Notes: a model not told the origin generated them from the sequence alone. DNA of 64,000 nucleotides from Pseudomonas sp. gcc21 (GCF_012844345.1 NZ_CP051625.1:992001-1056000), one strand, 5' to 3'; shown: positions 7,748 to 18,847, counted from the first letter of the stretch. Made by a program: numbers and translations.

Positions 7748-8401
7748 CTACGCCAGATTCTGCTCTACCACCCAAACCGCTGCTTCAGTACGCGAGCGCA
7801 TGCCGAGTTTGTTCAACACCCGTTTGACATGCACTTTCACTGTGCCTTCGCTGATATCCAGTTCCCGGGCAATCATCTTGTTGCTTTGGCCCTTGGCGAT
7901 CTGGCGCAATACGTCCCGCTCCCGTCGGGTAAGGTGAGCCTGTGGTTCCGGGGCTTCAGCTTCGGGCCGGCTGCGAATGGCATCGGCCAACACCATGGTC
8001 AGTTCGGCGCTGAGCGCCAGCTTGCCGAGTGCGGCGAGGCGTATCTGTTCGACCAGCTGTTCTGCGTCCATATCCTTGAGCAAATAACCGTCAGCACCGC
8101 TGCGCAGCGCTTCGAGCACGTCGTCGTGATCGTCGGATACGGTAAAGAAGATGATGCGGGCATCAATCTGCTCGAGTCGCATCTGGCGCAGAATCTCGAG
8201 CCCACCCATGCCCGGCATGTTCAGATCAAGCAAAATCAGGTCAGGCTCGAGTTCGTGGGCAAGGCGGATGGCGTCCACGCCATTGCCGGCTTCCCCGGCC
8301 GGATCGAGATCAGGCTCCATGGCCAGCAGGTCACGCAGACCGCGGCGCATCATGGGGTGGTCGTCCACTAGCAGAATTCGGATGTTCTCTGTTTCATTCA
8401 T
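7748..8401 (-). CDS. narL: NarL-type response regulator
   Basis: A two-component regulator of about 217 residues. The N-terminal receiver domain has the acidic pocket (VDDHP), the phospho-acceptor Asp in LILLDLNMPGMGG, and the conserved Lys in LLKDMD. A C-terminal LuxR/NarL helix-turn-helix follows (LTRRERDVLRQIAKGQSNKMIAREL, then SEGTVKVHVKRVLNKL). It is the partner of NarX, whose gene ends inside its start region. The ATG at 8401 is chosen; a TTG two codons upstream (8407) sits closer to AAGGA and is a real alternative. It should respond to nitrate/nitrite and link it to denitrification genes. Confidence 0.92.
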   Translation of the reverse strand: MNETENIRILLVDDHPMMRRGLRDLLAMEPDLDPAGEAGNGVDAIRLAHELEPDLILLDLNMPGMGGLEILRQMRLEQIDARIIFFTVSDDHDDVLEALRSGADGYLLKDMDAEQLVEQIRLAALGKLALSAELTMVLADAIRSRPEAEAPEPQAHLTRRERDVLRQIAKGQSNKMIARELDISEGTVKVHVKRVLNKLGMRSRTEAAVWVVEQNLA

Positions 8402-10271
8402 GTGCAACGTATTCCTTCAGGACTACGGTTCGATAATCAGGCGGGAAGTTCACCGTTATCCGGGTTCCGCCAGTTTGTTTTCTGAGAATATTTAGCGTAC
8501 CGCCGAGGCTGCTGGCGCGTTCGCGCAGGATGCTCAGCCCGTAGTGACCCTCAGGGGAGGTGGTTTCGGCGATCCCGATCCCGTCGTCCTCGACTGATAC
8601 CGACACGGTTCCTTGCCCATCCTGCTTCAGCTGAATGCCGCACTGATCTGCCTGGGCATGCTTGATGACGTTGCTCAGTGCCTCACGGGCAATCTGCAGA
8701 CAGTGGATCTCTTCATTGGGTGAAAGCGGGCAATGATCCAGCTGGTAGTCCAGCGCGATCTCCACGCCGGAGTTACGGCTGAACTCCTTGACGGTGGCCT
8801 GCAGCGCCGGTTTCAGGCCCGGCTCGTTAACCTGTATACGAAAGGTGGTTAGCAGCTCACGCAGTTGGCGGTAGGCTGCAGCGAGCCCTTGTTCGATCTG
8901 CTCGTGCGTTTCAGCCAGCTCGCTCGGTCCGCAGCCTTTTTCGACCTGCCGTTTGAGCCTGGCCAATTGCAATTTCTGTGCAGACAGCGCTTGTGCGAGG
9001 GAATCGTGTAGCTCCCTGGCGATCACGGCACGCTCTTCCATCAATGCAAGACGCGCCTGCTGTTGACCGATATTGGCCAGGCTCATGGACGCTGCGTACA
9101 AGTCGGCGAGCGTAATCAGCACCTGCTCCTGCCAGGGCTTGAGCGGTTCGCCGTCTACTTGCTCGACGCGTAAACTGCCCAGATGAGTCCGGCCTGAGTG
9201 CAGTTCGAAACTGACCAGCCGATCCAGGCATTCCAGCTCAGAATCCTTCAGGTCCGCCGGACACTCGGCGCAGCTGGATAATTTGCAGTAGTGCGGCGGC
9301 TCGCTACCTTCGGAGCTAACCGCGGCGTAGTTACCACCCCCTGCGCCATTGTTCAGGCAAAGCGATACCGGACCGCAGCCGAGCGCTTCCCGCACGGCCG
9401 CGAGTGAGCGAGCCATCATGCGCACAGGGTCCTCAGGCTGGTTGTAAAGCATTCGGGCGCTCTCGAAGAGCAGGTGCAGCGCGGCGTTGGTGTGGGTCAG
9501 TTCCGCAGTTTTGTCTTTGACCTTGGTTTCCATGTCCGCATACAGACCGGCGAGTTCTTCGTTCATTTTATTGAAGGTGCTGGCGAGCAGGTCCAGTTCT
9601 GTTCCGCTGCCCGGTCTGATTCGGCCACTGAAGTCACCGCGGCTGACTTGATGGGCGAGGGCGGAGAGCTGGCGCAAGGGGGCGGCAAGGTGTTTTCGCA
9701 GATCAAATATAAGGACGCAGGTACTCAGCAGGATGACCAGGAGCGTACCCAACTGCACGCGTTGTATCAGCGCCAGATTGTGTTCAGATCGCCGCTGCAG
9801 AGTGGCGACAATCCCATTCAACAGGTCGACGAATACCGAAGCTTGCTCCCTCAACGGTTGTACCTGGGGCGCCTCGCCAACGAGTAGTGGGCGCATCTTG
9901 CGTTGCCACTGATCGACCACAGCCGTATGCAAGGCGGGCAGGGCAGAGTCGCGGTGGCGCTCCAATGCAGCTCGCAGGCTCGGAGACTCAAGAGTCGTCT
10001 GCATTTTCTCGACATAAACTTGCAGGCCTTCAGGATCGGCTTCCGCGGTCGCTGCGAGTCGCCAGGCTTGCATGCGCAGGCTGCCGGCTACGTTGATTGC
10101 TTCGGCGTCTCCCTCCAGCGCGTTGGTCACATAGCTGTTCCCGAGTATGCCCAGCAGGGTGATGCAGATGATGGTGGCGCAGGCGATGATCGCTCTGGAT
10201 ACGATGGAATGACGATGTTTCGTGTCGGCAGTCCCGGTTACGTCAGCAGATTGGGTGGTGTTTTCGGTCAT
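8394..10271 (-). CDS. narX: NarX-type nitrate/nitrite sensor histidine kinase
   Basis: A 625-residue inner-membrane kinase. Order: TM1 (about 27-50); periplasmic helical sensor with the NarX P-box (AGSLRMQAWRLA); TM2 (about 170-190); HAMP; signalling helix; a central GAF-like module with a cysteine cluster (CKLSSCAECPADLKDSELEC); HisKA_3 dimer domain with phospho-acceptor His in ARELHDSLAQAL; HATPase_c with VEDDGIGI and GHYGLSILRERA. The P-box is the known nitrate-binding helix of NarX. It overlaps narL by 8 nt. It sits directly behind norF instead of beside a nitrate reductase operon. Confidence 0.93.
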   Translation of the reverse strand: MTENTTQSADVTGTADTKHRHSIVSRAIIACATIICITLLGILGNSYVTNALEGDAEAINVAGSLRMQAWRLAATAEADPEGLQVYVEKMQTTLESPSLRAALERHRDSALPALHTAVVDQWQRKMRPLLVGEAPQVQPLREQASVFVDLLNGIVATLQRRSEHNLALIQRVQLGTLLVILLSTCVLIFDLRKHLAAPLRQLSALAHQVSRGDFSGRIRPGSGTELDLLASTFNKMNEELAGLYADMETKVKDKTAELTHTNAALHLLFESARMLYNQPEDPVRMMARSLAAVREALGCGPVSLCLNNGAGGGNYAAVSSEGSEPPHYCKLSSCAECPADLKDSELECLDRLVSFELHSGRTHLGSLRVEQVDGEPLKPWQEQVLITLADLYAASMSLANIGQQQARLALMEERAVIARELHDSLAQALSAQKLQLARLKRQVEKGCGPSELAETHEQIEQGLAAAYRQLRELLTTFRIQVNEPGLKPALQATVKEFSRNSGVEIALDYQLDHCPLSPNEEIHCLQIAREALSNVIKHAQADQCGIQLKQDGQGTVSVSVEDDGIGIAETTSPEGHYGLSILRERASSLGGTLNILRKQTGGTRITVNFPPDYRTVVLKEYVAHE

Positions 10272-10335
10272 GACTTATCTTGCGCGATTGGGCGACGGCT
10301 GAACACAGGCAATCACAGCTTCGCATGCGATACCT

Positions 10336-10575
10336 TTACAGAAACATCGCCATACTGGCGAGAATGATCACCAGCCAGCCGCTGACGATAGCGCGGAACA
10401 ACTTCGGACCCTGAGCCAGTCCCATGAAATGGTCAATCAACCATTGGCCCTTGATCGCGCTGAGGAGAATGATTGCCCATAGCAGCCAACTCCCTTCGGT
10501 GTAGTGCCCCAACCACCAGCCCAGCGCGGTGAGACCGAGCAGTGCCAGCCAGCTGTACGTCAGTTTAGTCGTCAT
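10336..10575 (-). CDS. norF: NorF, small membrane protein of the NO reductase operon
   Basis: A 79-residue protein with about three membrane helices (GWWLGHY.., WLLWAIILLSAIKGQWLIDHFMG, and a C-terminal LVIILASMAMFL). The segment SAIKGQWLIDHFMGL is typical of prokaryotic cytochrome oxidase subunit IV/NorF proteins. It lies 7 nt after norE. NorE and NorF are not part of the purified cNOR but improve its activity in Paracoccus and Pseudomonas. Confidence 0.85.
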   Translation of the reverse strand: MTTKLTYSWLALLGLTALGWWLGHYTEGSWLLWAIILLSAIKGQWLIDHFMGLAQGPKLFRAIVSGWLVIILASMAMFL

Positions 10576-10582
10576 GCGTACC

Positions 10583-11191
10583 TCACGGCAGTATATAAAG
10601 CAGGGGAAACAGCATCAGCCATACCAGATCCACCATGTGCCAGTAACTGGCAGCCGAGTCCGCTGCCATTCGCCGCGCTCCAGGCGTTTGATACACGCCG
10701 CGCTGCCAGCGCCGGGCGACTACGAGCAGGATCACCATCCCCAGTAACACGTGCATCATGTGAAAGAAGGTGGTGAAAAAGTAGAAGAAGTAGAAGGTGT
10801 CAGTGCGCAGGTTGTACCCCGCGCTGAACAGCTGAACGTATTCAACAGTCTTGATCACGACGTAGATAACGCCGCTGCCCGCGCCGGCATAGAACCATCG
10901 CGGCAAGCTCGACAACCGCCCCGCACGCATATCGGCGACACCGCGAGCCACCCAGTAGCTTCCGGTGAGCAGCGCCAGCGTGTTGATCAGCCCCGCTTGG
11001 GGATGCAGCGTTGCCACACCGGCGCTGAACATTTCGGGCCAGGTGCCGCGGGCAAACGCCATCCCGCCCAGCAATAGAGCGAAAACCGCCAGTTCGGCGA
11101 AAATGAAGAACCACATCGCCAGATCGCCGGGTATCTCCGCTTCCGTTACTTCGGCACCCAAGGGCAAATTTATTCGTTCGCGTGCGTTCAT
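10583..11191 (-). CDS. norE: NorE, cytochrome c oxidase subunit III-like protein
   Basis: A 202-residue membrane protein with about five helices of the CoxC/NorE family. Typical motifs are PGDLAMWFFIFAELAVFALL near the N-terminus, the TFFHMMHVLLGMVILL helix, and SYWHMVDLVWLMLFPLLYI at the end. Its ATG overlaps the norD stop (ATGA). It is thought to help assemble or stabilise NO reductase. Confidence 0.93.
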   Translation of the reverse strand: MNARERINLPLGAEVTEAEIPGDLAMWFFIFAELAVFALLLGGMAFARGTWPEMFSAGVATLHPQAGLINTLALLTGSYWVARGVADMRAGRLSSLPRWFYAGAGSGVIYVVIKTVEYVQLFSAGYNLRTDTFYFFYFFTTFFHMMHVLLGMVILLVVARRWQRGVYQTPGARRMAADSAASYWHMVDLVWLMLFPLLYILP

Positions 11192-13026
11192 GGCGTGCGT
11201 CCGGTCAGCAGGAGATACAACTGCGGCAGGAGTGCAGGCAGGTCAGCGGCTTTTTGCAACAGATGGAATCGCTGTGGGCCGAACAGATAGGGCAGGTAAT
11301 CCGCCGCCTCGTGATCGATGGTCACACAGAAGGGTTCGAGGCCGGCACGGCGCGCCTCGATCAGGGCATGGCGGGTATCTTCCATACCATAACGCCCTTC
11401 ATACAGGTCCAGATCGTTTGGTTTTCCATCAGTCAGCAGCAGCAACAGGCGCTGCTCGGCGGGCTGTTCCTTGAGAATTTCCGTTGCCTGACGGATCGCC
11501 GCGCCCATGCGCGTGTAATACCCAGGGCGTAACGCCTGAATGCGGCCGTGTATTGGCGCGCCCCAGGGCTCGGCGAAGTTCTTGATCAGACTGAAACGCA
11601 CGTGGTCACGTCGACGCGAGGAGAATCCATACATCGCGAAGGAGTCATCGCCTGCGTCCAGTGCTTCGCCCAGCAGTTCCAGGCTGTCGCGCACGACGTC
11701 GATCACCTGATGCTGGTTATCGGCATAGGCTTCGGTGGACAAGGAAAGGTCAGCCAGCACCAGACAGGCAAGATCACGCTGTTGCGGCGATTGCTGACGC
11801 CATAACGCCGGCTGGGCGTTGGCTTCGCCGCGCCGGCGAGCGGTAGCGAAATGGATGCAGGCCTCCATATCCAGCAGGGGGCCAGTAGCCTGACGCTTGT
11901 TCCAGCCTTGCTGCGGGCGCAGCGCTTCAAAGCGGCGGCGCAGCTCACCGGCAAGTGGCTGCAAGCGCGACGGCAAGGTGCAGGGCACGGCATCCTTCGG
12001 CAGCATCGGGATAACCTTGCAGTGCCGGGCTACCAGCTGCTCCTTGCGCCAGTCCCATTCGGGTAACAGGCAGCCGGCGCCGAGCGGGATGTCGTCCTCG
12101 GCTGCGGAGGGCAGATCCAGATCCAGACGCAGACGGGACGCGCCGGCATCGCCGTGGCGTGACAGACTCAAATAATCGAGATCGTCGGCAACGCGGTCCG
12201 CATCATCGTCTTCGCTGTCGTCGACGGTGCGGTCCACCGGTACAAACTCGGACCAGGAGAACAGACTTTCAAGGCGGAACACGATTAGCCCGTCGCGCCC
12301 GTCTATGTCATCAACAAATTCGGCGCGCTTGCGGCCCTTGCCTTCCTTGGGTTTGGGCGCGCCAGAGCTGGTGCCGTCGTTGTCATCGGTACGCGACACG
12401 GCGGCCTGATCCTGATGCAGCGCCGGATACAGCCACAGCGGAACAGGCAGCGGATCGCCATCGGCTAGGGGCAGACTTCGCTGACTTCCAGGCTCGAGGA
12501 TGGCCGCCTGCAGACAGCGTTCACGACGAGCCTGCGCAGCGGAGAGCGTGTTCACAGAGGGGCGGATACGAACCAGTTCAGTCGCCAGCCGCTCATACAG
12601 CGACACCAAACCCGGAAAACGTTCCAGCGTGGCGGTAACCTGGGTCTGGTTCCATACCAGCCAGTCGCCTGTAGCGGGTGAGCCGCTCTGGCTGGCCAGA
12701 GCCACCAGCCATAGATACAGGTCATTGTTCAGTTCGGTGGTCGGGTAAGTCTGGATCACGGCGGGCAGACGTACACTGTCGTGATCGCGCCAGGCCATGG
12801 CGTACTGGCGACCGGTGCCGGCGATTTTTTCGAGCCAGTGACGCGGAGGTCGAAAGGTGCGCTCGGTGGCGGCTTTGATCACCAGGCCGGGGTCGCCGCC
12901 CAGCGCGCGAAACACCATGGCCAGGCGCGGGCCCTGATCTTCCAGTCGAACCTGGGCTTCGGGATAACTGGTACGCGCCAGGCGAGTCACCAGATTGTGC
13001 CAACGCATGCCTACGAGTTCTTCCAT
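11188..13026 (-). CDS. norD: NorD, VWA-domain NO reductase activation protein
   Basis: A 612-residue cytoplasmic protein. The C-terminal von Willebrand A domain (about 410-600) has a MIDAS motif DLSLST, a later conserved Thr/Gly region (YYTRMGAAIR), and LLLLLTDGKPNDLDLYEG. The middle is acidic and probably unstructured. NorD works with the AAA+ ATPase NorQ as a MoxR-VWA pair that inserts non-heme iron into NorB. Start ATG at 13026. A perfect hairpin lies between norB and this gene (13141-13164). Confidence 0.95.
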   Translation of the reverse strand: MEELVGMRWHNLVTRLARTSYPEAQVRLEDQGPRLAMVFRALGGDPGLVIKAATERTFRPPRHWLEKIAGTGRQYAMAWRDHDSVRLPAVIQTYPTTELNNDLYLWLVALASQSGSPATGDWLVWNQTQVTATLERFPGLVSLYERLATELVRIRPSVNTLSAAQARRERCLQAAILEPGSQRSLPLADGDPLPVPLWLYPALHQDQAAVSRTDDNDGTSSGAPKPKEGKGRKRAEFVDDIDGRDGLIVFRLESLFSWSEFVPVDRTVDDSEDDDADRVADDLDYLSLSRHGDAGASRLRLDLDLPSAAEDDIPLGAGCLLPEWDWRKEQLVARHCKVIPMLPKDAVPCTLPSRLQPLAGELRRRFEALRPQQGWNKRQATGPLLDMEACIHFATARRRGEANAQPALWRQQSPQQRDLACLVLADLSLSTEAYADNQHQVIDVVRDSLELLGEALDAGDDSFAMYGFSSRRRDHVRFSLIKNFAEPWGAPIHGRIQALRPGYYTRMGAAIRQATEILKEQPAEQRLLLLLTDGKPNDLDLYEGRYGMEDTRHALIEARRAGLEPFCVTIDHEAADYLPYLFGPQRFHLLQKAADLPALLPQLYLLLTGRTP

Positions 13027-13140
13027 CGTTCAGTCCTTCTCGATCGCAGGGAGGGGGTGCGGCAAGGCGCAGAGACTATTGATTTGGATGCTGGAGAGCA
13101 GTTGGTGCATGGATCTCTCCTTGGTGAATTCCGGAGGGAG

Positions 13141-13164
13141 ATGCCGGCAGGGGACTGCCGGCAT
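13141..13164 (-). other. hairpin between norB and norD
   Basis: ATGCCGGCAG-GGGA-CTGCCGGCAT, a perfect 10-bp stem with a 4-nt loop. There is no T-run after it on the minus strand, so it is more likely an mRNA-stabilising or processing structure than a full terminator. Confidence 0.7.
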
Positions 13165-13180
13165 GGTTTGGCTACAGGCT

Positions 13181-14666
<1,486 letters not shown>

Positions 14667-14667
<1 letters not shown>

Positions 14668-15113
14668 CAGCCTTCCTTGTTCGGCGGCCAGTCATTGGTA
14701 TCAATACGCGATGTCCAGATCAGGAACTCGGACAGGGCGCGTGTTTCTTCCTCGGTCAGGTTGAATTGCGGCATCTTCCGGCGGCCGGGAACGCCGATCG
14801 GCTGCGCCTTCATCCAGGCGGAAAAGTAGGCATGAAAGGCTTCTTCGTTGCCCATGCCGCGACGGTCAAAGACGTTGCCCAGCTCGGGAGCGAAATAGGC
14901 GCCTTCACCCAGGAGTGAATGGCAGCCAACACAGTTGTTCTCTTCCCAGAGCTCCTTGCCGTGAGCGACCTCAGCGGTGAGCTGGTCGCGGTTCTCGCGC
15001 TCAGGAATCGCCACCACGGTGTCCACGGTCAGTCCGATAAACAGCAGCATGAAAAACATGCCGCCCCCGTAGTAGATATTTCGGGCCATGCCCTTGGTAA
15101 AACGCTCCGACAT
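14667..15113 (-). CDS. norC: nitric oxide reductase cytochrome c subunit NorC
   Basis: A 148-residue protein with one N-terminal membrane anchor (YYGGGMFFMLLFIGLTVDTV) and a periplasmic monoheme cytochrome c domain. The heme motif is CVGCH followed by SLLGEGAYFAPEL, and the likely Met ligand is in RRKMPQF. It delivers electrons to NorB. Size and layout are those of ordinary NorC, in contrast to the 277-residue paralogue at 30913-31746. Confidence 0.97.
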
Positions 15114-15201
15114 GATTATTTCCTCATCGTGTTAGTAGTTCTGAAGCTGTGGCAGATCAGACTCGGGAATCCTCTGAATAACTACGTTCTTCAGAAGCTC
15201 C

Positions 15202-16068
15202 TCAGGCGCTGGTTTTCAGTTGTTGTAAGGTTGTCGCAGGGTGGGTGTTCGCCCCGAAGTGCGCCTTGACCACGTCAAGGATGGCGGCCTGAGTGGTCGG
15301 GTCGTCACTCAGCGGCTGCGCCAGGCAGGCTTCGCAGGCGGCGACGGGATCAAGGCCGGCACGCATCAGGCGAGCGGTATGTATGAGTAGTCGGGTAGAA
15401 GGCGCTTCCTCCAGGTCATGTGTGCCGAGATGGCGTAAGGCATTGCACAGCTGAACCAGCCGTGTTGCCAGAGCAACTTCGATGCCGGCTTCGCGAACCA
15501 GAATGTCGATTTCTGCAGCTGCTTCGGGGTAGTCAAAGGTCATCGCCACGAACCGTTGGCGAGTGCTCGGCTTGAGTCCTTTCAACAGGTTGCGGTAACC
15601 GGGGTTGTAGGACACCACCAGCATGAAGCCGGGGGCAGCTTCGAGGCACTCGCCAGTCGCATCCAGCGGCAGAATGCGGCGGTCATCAGCAAGCGGGTGC
15701 AGGACTACCGTGGTGTCCTTGCGCGCTTCGATAATCTCGTCCAGATAGCAGATGGCGCCTTCACGTACTGCGCGGGTCAGAGGGCCGTCCTGCCAATAGG
15801 TGCCGTCAGTTCCAATGAGGTGCCGGCCGACGAGGTCCGCGGTGGTCAGGTCGTCATGGCAGGCCACTGTGTACAGCTTGCGCCCCAGACGTTCGGCCAT
15901 GTGTTGAACGAAGCGGGTCTTGCCGCAACCGGTGGGACCCTTGATGAGCACCGGGAGTTGATGCCGGGCGGCCTGTTCAAATAGTTCGGTTTCATTACCT
16001 GTGGCCCGGTAGTAGATGCCGTTGTGCTCGGGCTGATGGAGTGCACTGGTGCTTGCAAGATCGTTCAT
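15202..16068 (-). CDS. norQ: NorQ/NirQ MoxR-type AAA+ ATPase
   Basis: A 288-residue AAA+ ATPase of the CbbQ/NirQ/NorQ group. Walker A is GPTGCGKTR, Walker B is AICYLDEI, sensor 1 region is VVSYNPGY, and sensor 2/arginine region follows LKPSTRQRFVA. With NorD it activates NorB by FeB insertion. Here it leads the operon, in front of norC. Its promoter region has a sigma-54 element (16147-16162) and GT-N7-AC sites upstream. Confidence 0.95.
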   Translation of the reverse strand: MNDLASTSALHQPEHNGIYYRATGNETELFEQAARHQLPVLIKGPTGCGKTRFVQHMAERLGRKLYTVACHDDLTTADLVGRHLIGTDGTYWQDGPLTRAVREGAICYLDEIIEARKDTTVVLHPLADDRRILPLDATGECLEAAPGFMLVVSYNPGYRNLLKGLKPSTRQRFVAMTFDYPEAAAEIDILVREAGIEVALATRLVQLCNALRHLGTHDLEEAPSTRLLIHTARLMRAGLDPVAACEACLAQPLSDDPTTQAAILDVVKAHFGANTHPATTLQQLKTSA

Positions 16069-16146
16069 ACGTTTCGTCCTGATCTGGATCCTGCTCGAAA
16101 GGTAGTTAAGCCGTCGAAGCGGATCGGATGCCTGTGCAGGACTAAT

Positions 16147-16162
16147 AGCAAGTGCTATGCCA
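16147..16162 (-). promoter_or_regulatory. sigma-54 promoter of the norQ operon
   Basis: On the minus strand TGGCATAGCACTTGCT matches the -24/-12 consensus TGGCAC-N5-TTGCW with one mismatch. Transcription would begin about 65 nt before the norQ ATG. The dnrN promoter at 34332-34347 has the same 16-nt layout. Confidence 0.75.
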
Positions 16163-16203
16163 GTTTATAAGTCACTGTTCTATAAAGAGAAAGTAGGCGT
16201 GCA

Positions 16204-16260
16204 AGTATTTTCGACCCGGCTGCGGCGTGGTAATAATCACCATTAGTGGTGAGATGTACC
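16204..16260 (-). promoter_or_regulatory. three NorR-type enhancer sites upstream of norQ
   Basis: Three GT-N7-AC sites lie at 16204-16216 (AGT-N7-ACC), 16229-16241 (GGT-N7-ACC) and 16248-16260 (GGT-N7-ACC). Centres are 25 and 19 nt apart and the nearest is 48 nt from the edge of the sigma-54 element. NorR is known to bind three GT-N7-AC sites. The NorR homologue is encoded at 34448-35986. Confidence 0.72.
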
Positions 16261-16531
16261 GTTTCGTTTGCGGCAGCGACCAATAGCACTGTCTGCGTCA
16301 ATAGGTAGGAAGGGGTATGGCAGTTGTTCGGCCGGTTGTTCACCATGACCCGACATGGGTGGAGAAAACTTCGGCTGGTTCCGCCTCACGCCTGCGACAT
16401 GGGGTCGCGGGGCTCTCTGGTCAATCGCGCTGATCTCGATGATTGACTCCAATCTGCCGCTATATTCATCGATAAGTCACCAATTAGCAGCAAACGTTCA
16501 AGTTCGTTATCGCTACGGTAGAGGATGCAAA

Positions 16532-16545
16532 TTGACGCTGATCAA
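16532..16545 (+). promoter_or_regulatory. FNR/Dnr-type box upstream of nosR
   Basis: TTGAC-GCTG-ATCAA, one mismatch to consensus, 74 nt before the nosR ATG. It should activate the nos operon through Dnr or Anr. Confidence 0.85.
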
Positions 16546-16619
16546 ATCCGCAGCTTGAATGGATCTCTACACTTGCCGCAAACCCTAAAGCCTCCCCTTT
16601 ATTTCCGGAGTTTTGCTAG

Positions 16620-18779
16620 ATGAACAACCCAATCAATGTCTCATGGGTATGCAGAGCAATCATCTGCCTCATCCTGGGGTTGGGGGCGTTTCAGACGGCT
16701 GCAGCACAGGTTTATGCAGACCTGATTCAGCAGCGGATTGAGACCGCGCTGCCCAAAGTTGACACTATTTCCGAGCCTGAGGGTGAGTACGACGTTCGCA
16801 CCCTGTATGCCGGCGAAGAGGTTGTGGGTTATGCCTACGAGAGTATCAATGTCACCAACATTCCTGCCTATTCCGGCAAACCTATCAATGTTCATGTGAT
16901 TATCGATCCGCGAGGCGTGATTCAGGATGCCTATGTGCTGGAGCACCACGAACCCATCCTGCTGATTGGTATTCCCGAGCAGAAGCTGCACGACTTCACC
17001 GCCAAATACGACGGCATTTCGGTTAACCAGCGTGTGGTGGTGGGGCGTTCGCGTGACGAAAACGCCGTCACTGTGGACGCGGTAAGCGGAGCAACGGTGA
17101 CCGTCATGGTGGTCAGCGAAATTGTCATGGGGTCAGCTCATACCGTCGCGGTATCGCTGGGTCTGGTTGATGCCGCCAGTGCAACGGGGACCAAGCCGGC
17201 CACCGTGCGCGATGATGTGTATCAGGAGGCGGACTGGGCGACCCTTACCGGGAACGGCGCGATTCGCCGTCTGCATCTCACCCACGGCGAGATCGACGAA
17301 GCCTTTCGGGGGACCGAAGCAGAAGGCATAGACGAAGCTGCACCGGAGCAGGTCGACACGACTTTCATCGACATGTATGCCGCGCATCTCAACCCGCCGA
17401 CCATTGGCCGCAACCTGTTGGGCGACAACCAGTACCGGTTCCTGATGGAAGACCTTGAACCGGGCGAGCACGCCATTGCCGTGATGGGCCGGGGTGACTA
17501 CTCCTACAAAGGGTCTGGCTATGTGCGCGGCGGCATCTTCGATCGGGTGCAGCTGCGCCAGTTCGGCGAGATGATCAGTTTCCGCGATATGGACCACGAG
17601 CGGCTATCTGACGTCTTCGCTGCAGGCATGCCTGACTTTGATGAAATGTCGATTTTCATCGTGCGCGAGAATCATCGCTTCGATCCCGGTACACCCTGGT
17701 CGCTGGAGTTGCTGGTACGCCGCCAAACCGGGCCGGTAAGCAGTGTATTTACCAGTTTCGAACTGCCATATCAGCTGCCTGAAGAGTACATCGAACGGCC
17801 GCCGCTCACAGAGTCGGAACTGGCGGCGATCGAAGAAGCCAACCGTCCGATGTGGGTCAATATCTGGTATCAGCAGAGCTGGCAGATCGGCGTCGTGGTC
17901 ACTGCGCTGCTGGTGCTGCTTGGCATCCTGTTCTTCCAGGACAAGCTGACCAAACACCCGACTTTCCTGCACTGGCTACGCCGCGGGTATCTGATATTCA
18001 CCGTCACATTCCTCGGTTGGTATCTGCTGGGACAGCTGTCTGTCGTCAACGTGCTGACCTTCGTGCATGCCGTATTCGAAGACTTTCGCTGGGAGCTGTT
18101 CCTGTCCGACCCAATCATTTTCATCCTGTGGGTCTTCACCGCCGCCAGCATTCTGTTGTGGGGTCGGGGCGTTTTCTGCGGTTGGTTATGTCCCTTCGGT
18201 GCGCTGCAGGAGCTGATCAATGAAGCCGCGCGCAAGTTGAAAGTGCCCCAGTACGAGCTACCCTTTGCTGTACATGAGCGTCTGTGGGCGATCAAGTACA
18301 TAGTGCTCATGGTGCTCTTTGCCATTTCGCTGGAATCCATGGCTGTCGCAGAACGTGCGGCCGAGGTCGAGCCGTTCAAGACGGCGATTACTCTGAGGTT
18401 CGATCGCCAATGGTGGTTTGTACTCTATGCGGTGATTCTGCTGGTGATCAGTATTTTCACGCGCAAGGTCTACTGCCGATACATTTGCCCACTCGGCGCC
18501 GCCCTGGCTATTCCATCGAAGTTCCGCCTGTTTGACTGGCTCAAGCGCCGTAAGGAATGTGGCGACCCGTGCCAGCTGTGCGCCAAGGAGTGTGAGATCC
18601 AGGCTATTCATCCGGACGGACATATCAACCACAACGAATGTCATTACTGCCTGGATTGCCAGATGACCTACCACAATGACGAAAAATGTCCGCCGTTGAT
18701 TCTCAAGAACAAGCGGGCTCGCAAAGGCAAGAAGGAGCCTGTTCCCGAGCTGATTCCGGTACATGTGGTTGAACCTTGA
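16620..18779 (+). CDS. nosR: NosR, membrane flavo-iron-sulfur protein for N2O reduction
   Basis: 719 residues. A Sec signal (about 1-29) leads to a periplasmic FMN-binding domain whose covalent flavin site is the Thr of SGATVT. Five or so membrane helices follow (about 420-640), with cytoplasm-facing CxxxCP motifs (CGWLCPFG and CRYICPLG). A C-terminal polyferredoxin part has CGDPCQLCAKEC and CHYCLDC. NosR passes electrons from the quinone pool to NosZ and is needed for nosZ expression and maturation. First gene of nosRZ(DFYL). Confidence 0.97.
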   Translation: MNNPINVSWVCRAIICLILGLGAFQTAAAQVYADLIQQRIETALPKVDTISEPEGEYDVRTLYAGEEVVGYAYESINVTNIPAYSGKPINVHVIIDPRGVIQDAYVLEHHEPILLIGIPEQKLHDFTAKYDGISVNQRVVVGRSRDENAVTVDAVSGATVTVMVVSEIVMGSAHTVAVSLGLVDAASATGTKPATVRDDVYQEADWATLTGNGAIRRLHLTHGEIDEAFRGTEAEGIDEAAPEQVDTTFIDMYAAHLNPPTIGRNLLGDNQYRFLMEDLEPGEHAIAVMGRGDYSYKGSGYVRGGIFDRVQLRQFGEMISFRDMDHERLSDVFAAGMPDFDEMSIFIVRENHRFDPGTPWSLELLVRRQTGPVSSVFTSFELPYQLPEEYIERPPLTESELAAIEEANRPMWVNIWYQQSWQIGVVVTALLVLLGILFFQDKLTKHPTFLHWLRRGYLIFTVTFLGWYLLGQLSVVNVLTFVHAVFEDFRWELFLSDPIIFILWVFTAASILLWGRGVFCGWLCPFGALQELINEAARKLKVPQYELPFAVHERLWAIKYIVLMVLFAISLESMAVAERAAEVEPFKTAITLRFDRQWWFVLYAVILLVISIFTRKVYCRYICPLGAALAIPSKFRLFDWLKRRKECGDPCQLCAKECEIQAIHPDGHINHNECHYCLDCQMTYHNDEKCPPLILKNKRARKGKKEPVPELIPVHVVEP

Positions 18780-18847
18780 ACTAACACTTGAACCAAACGT
18801 TGTACATCCGAGTTTGTAGACTAAAGCTGTATCCAAGGAGCCGAAAG

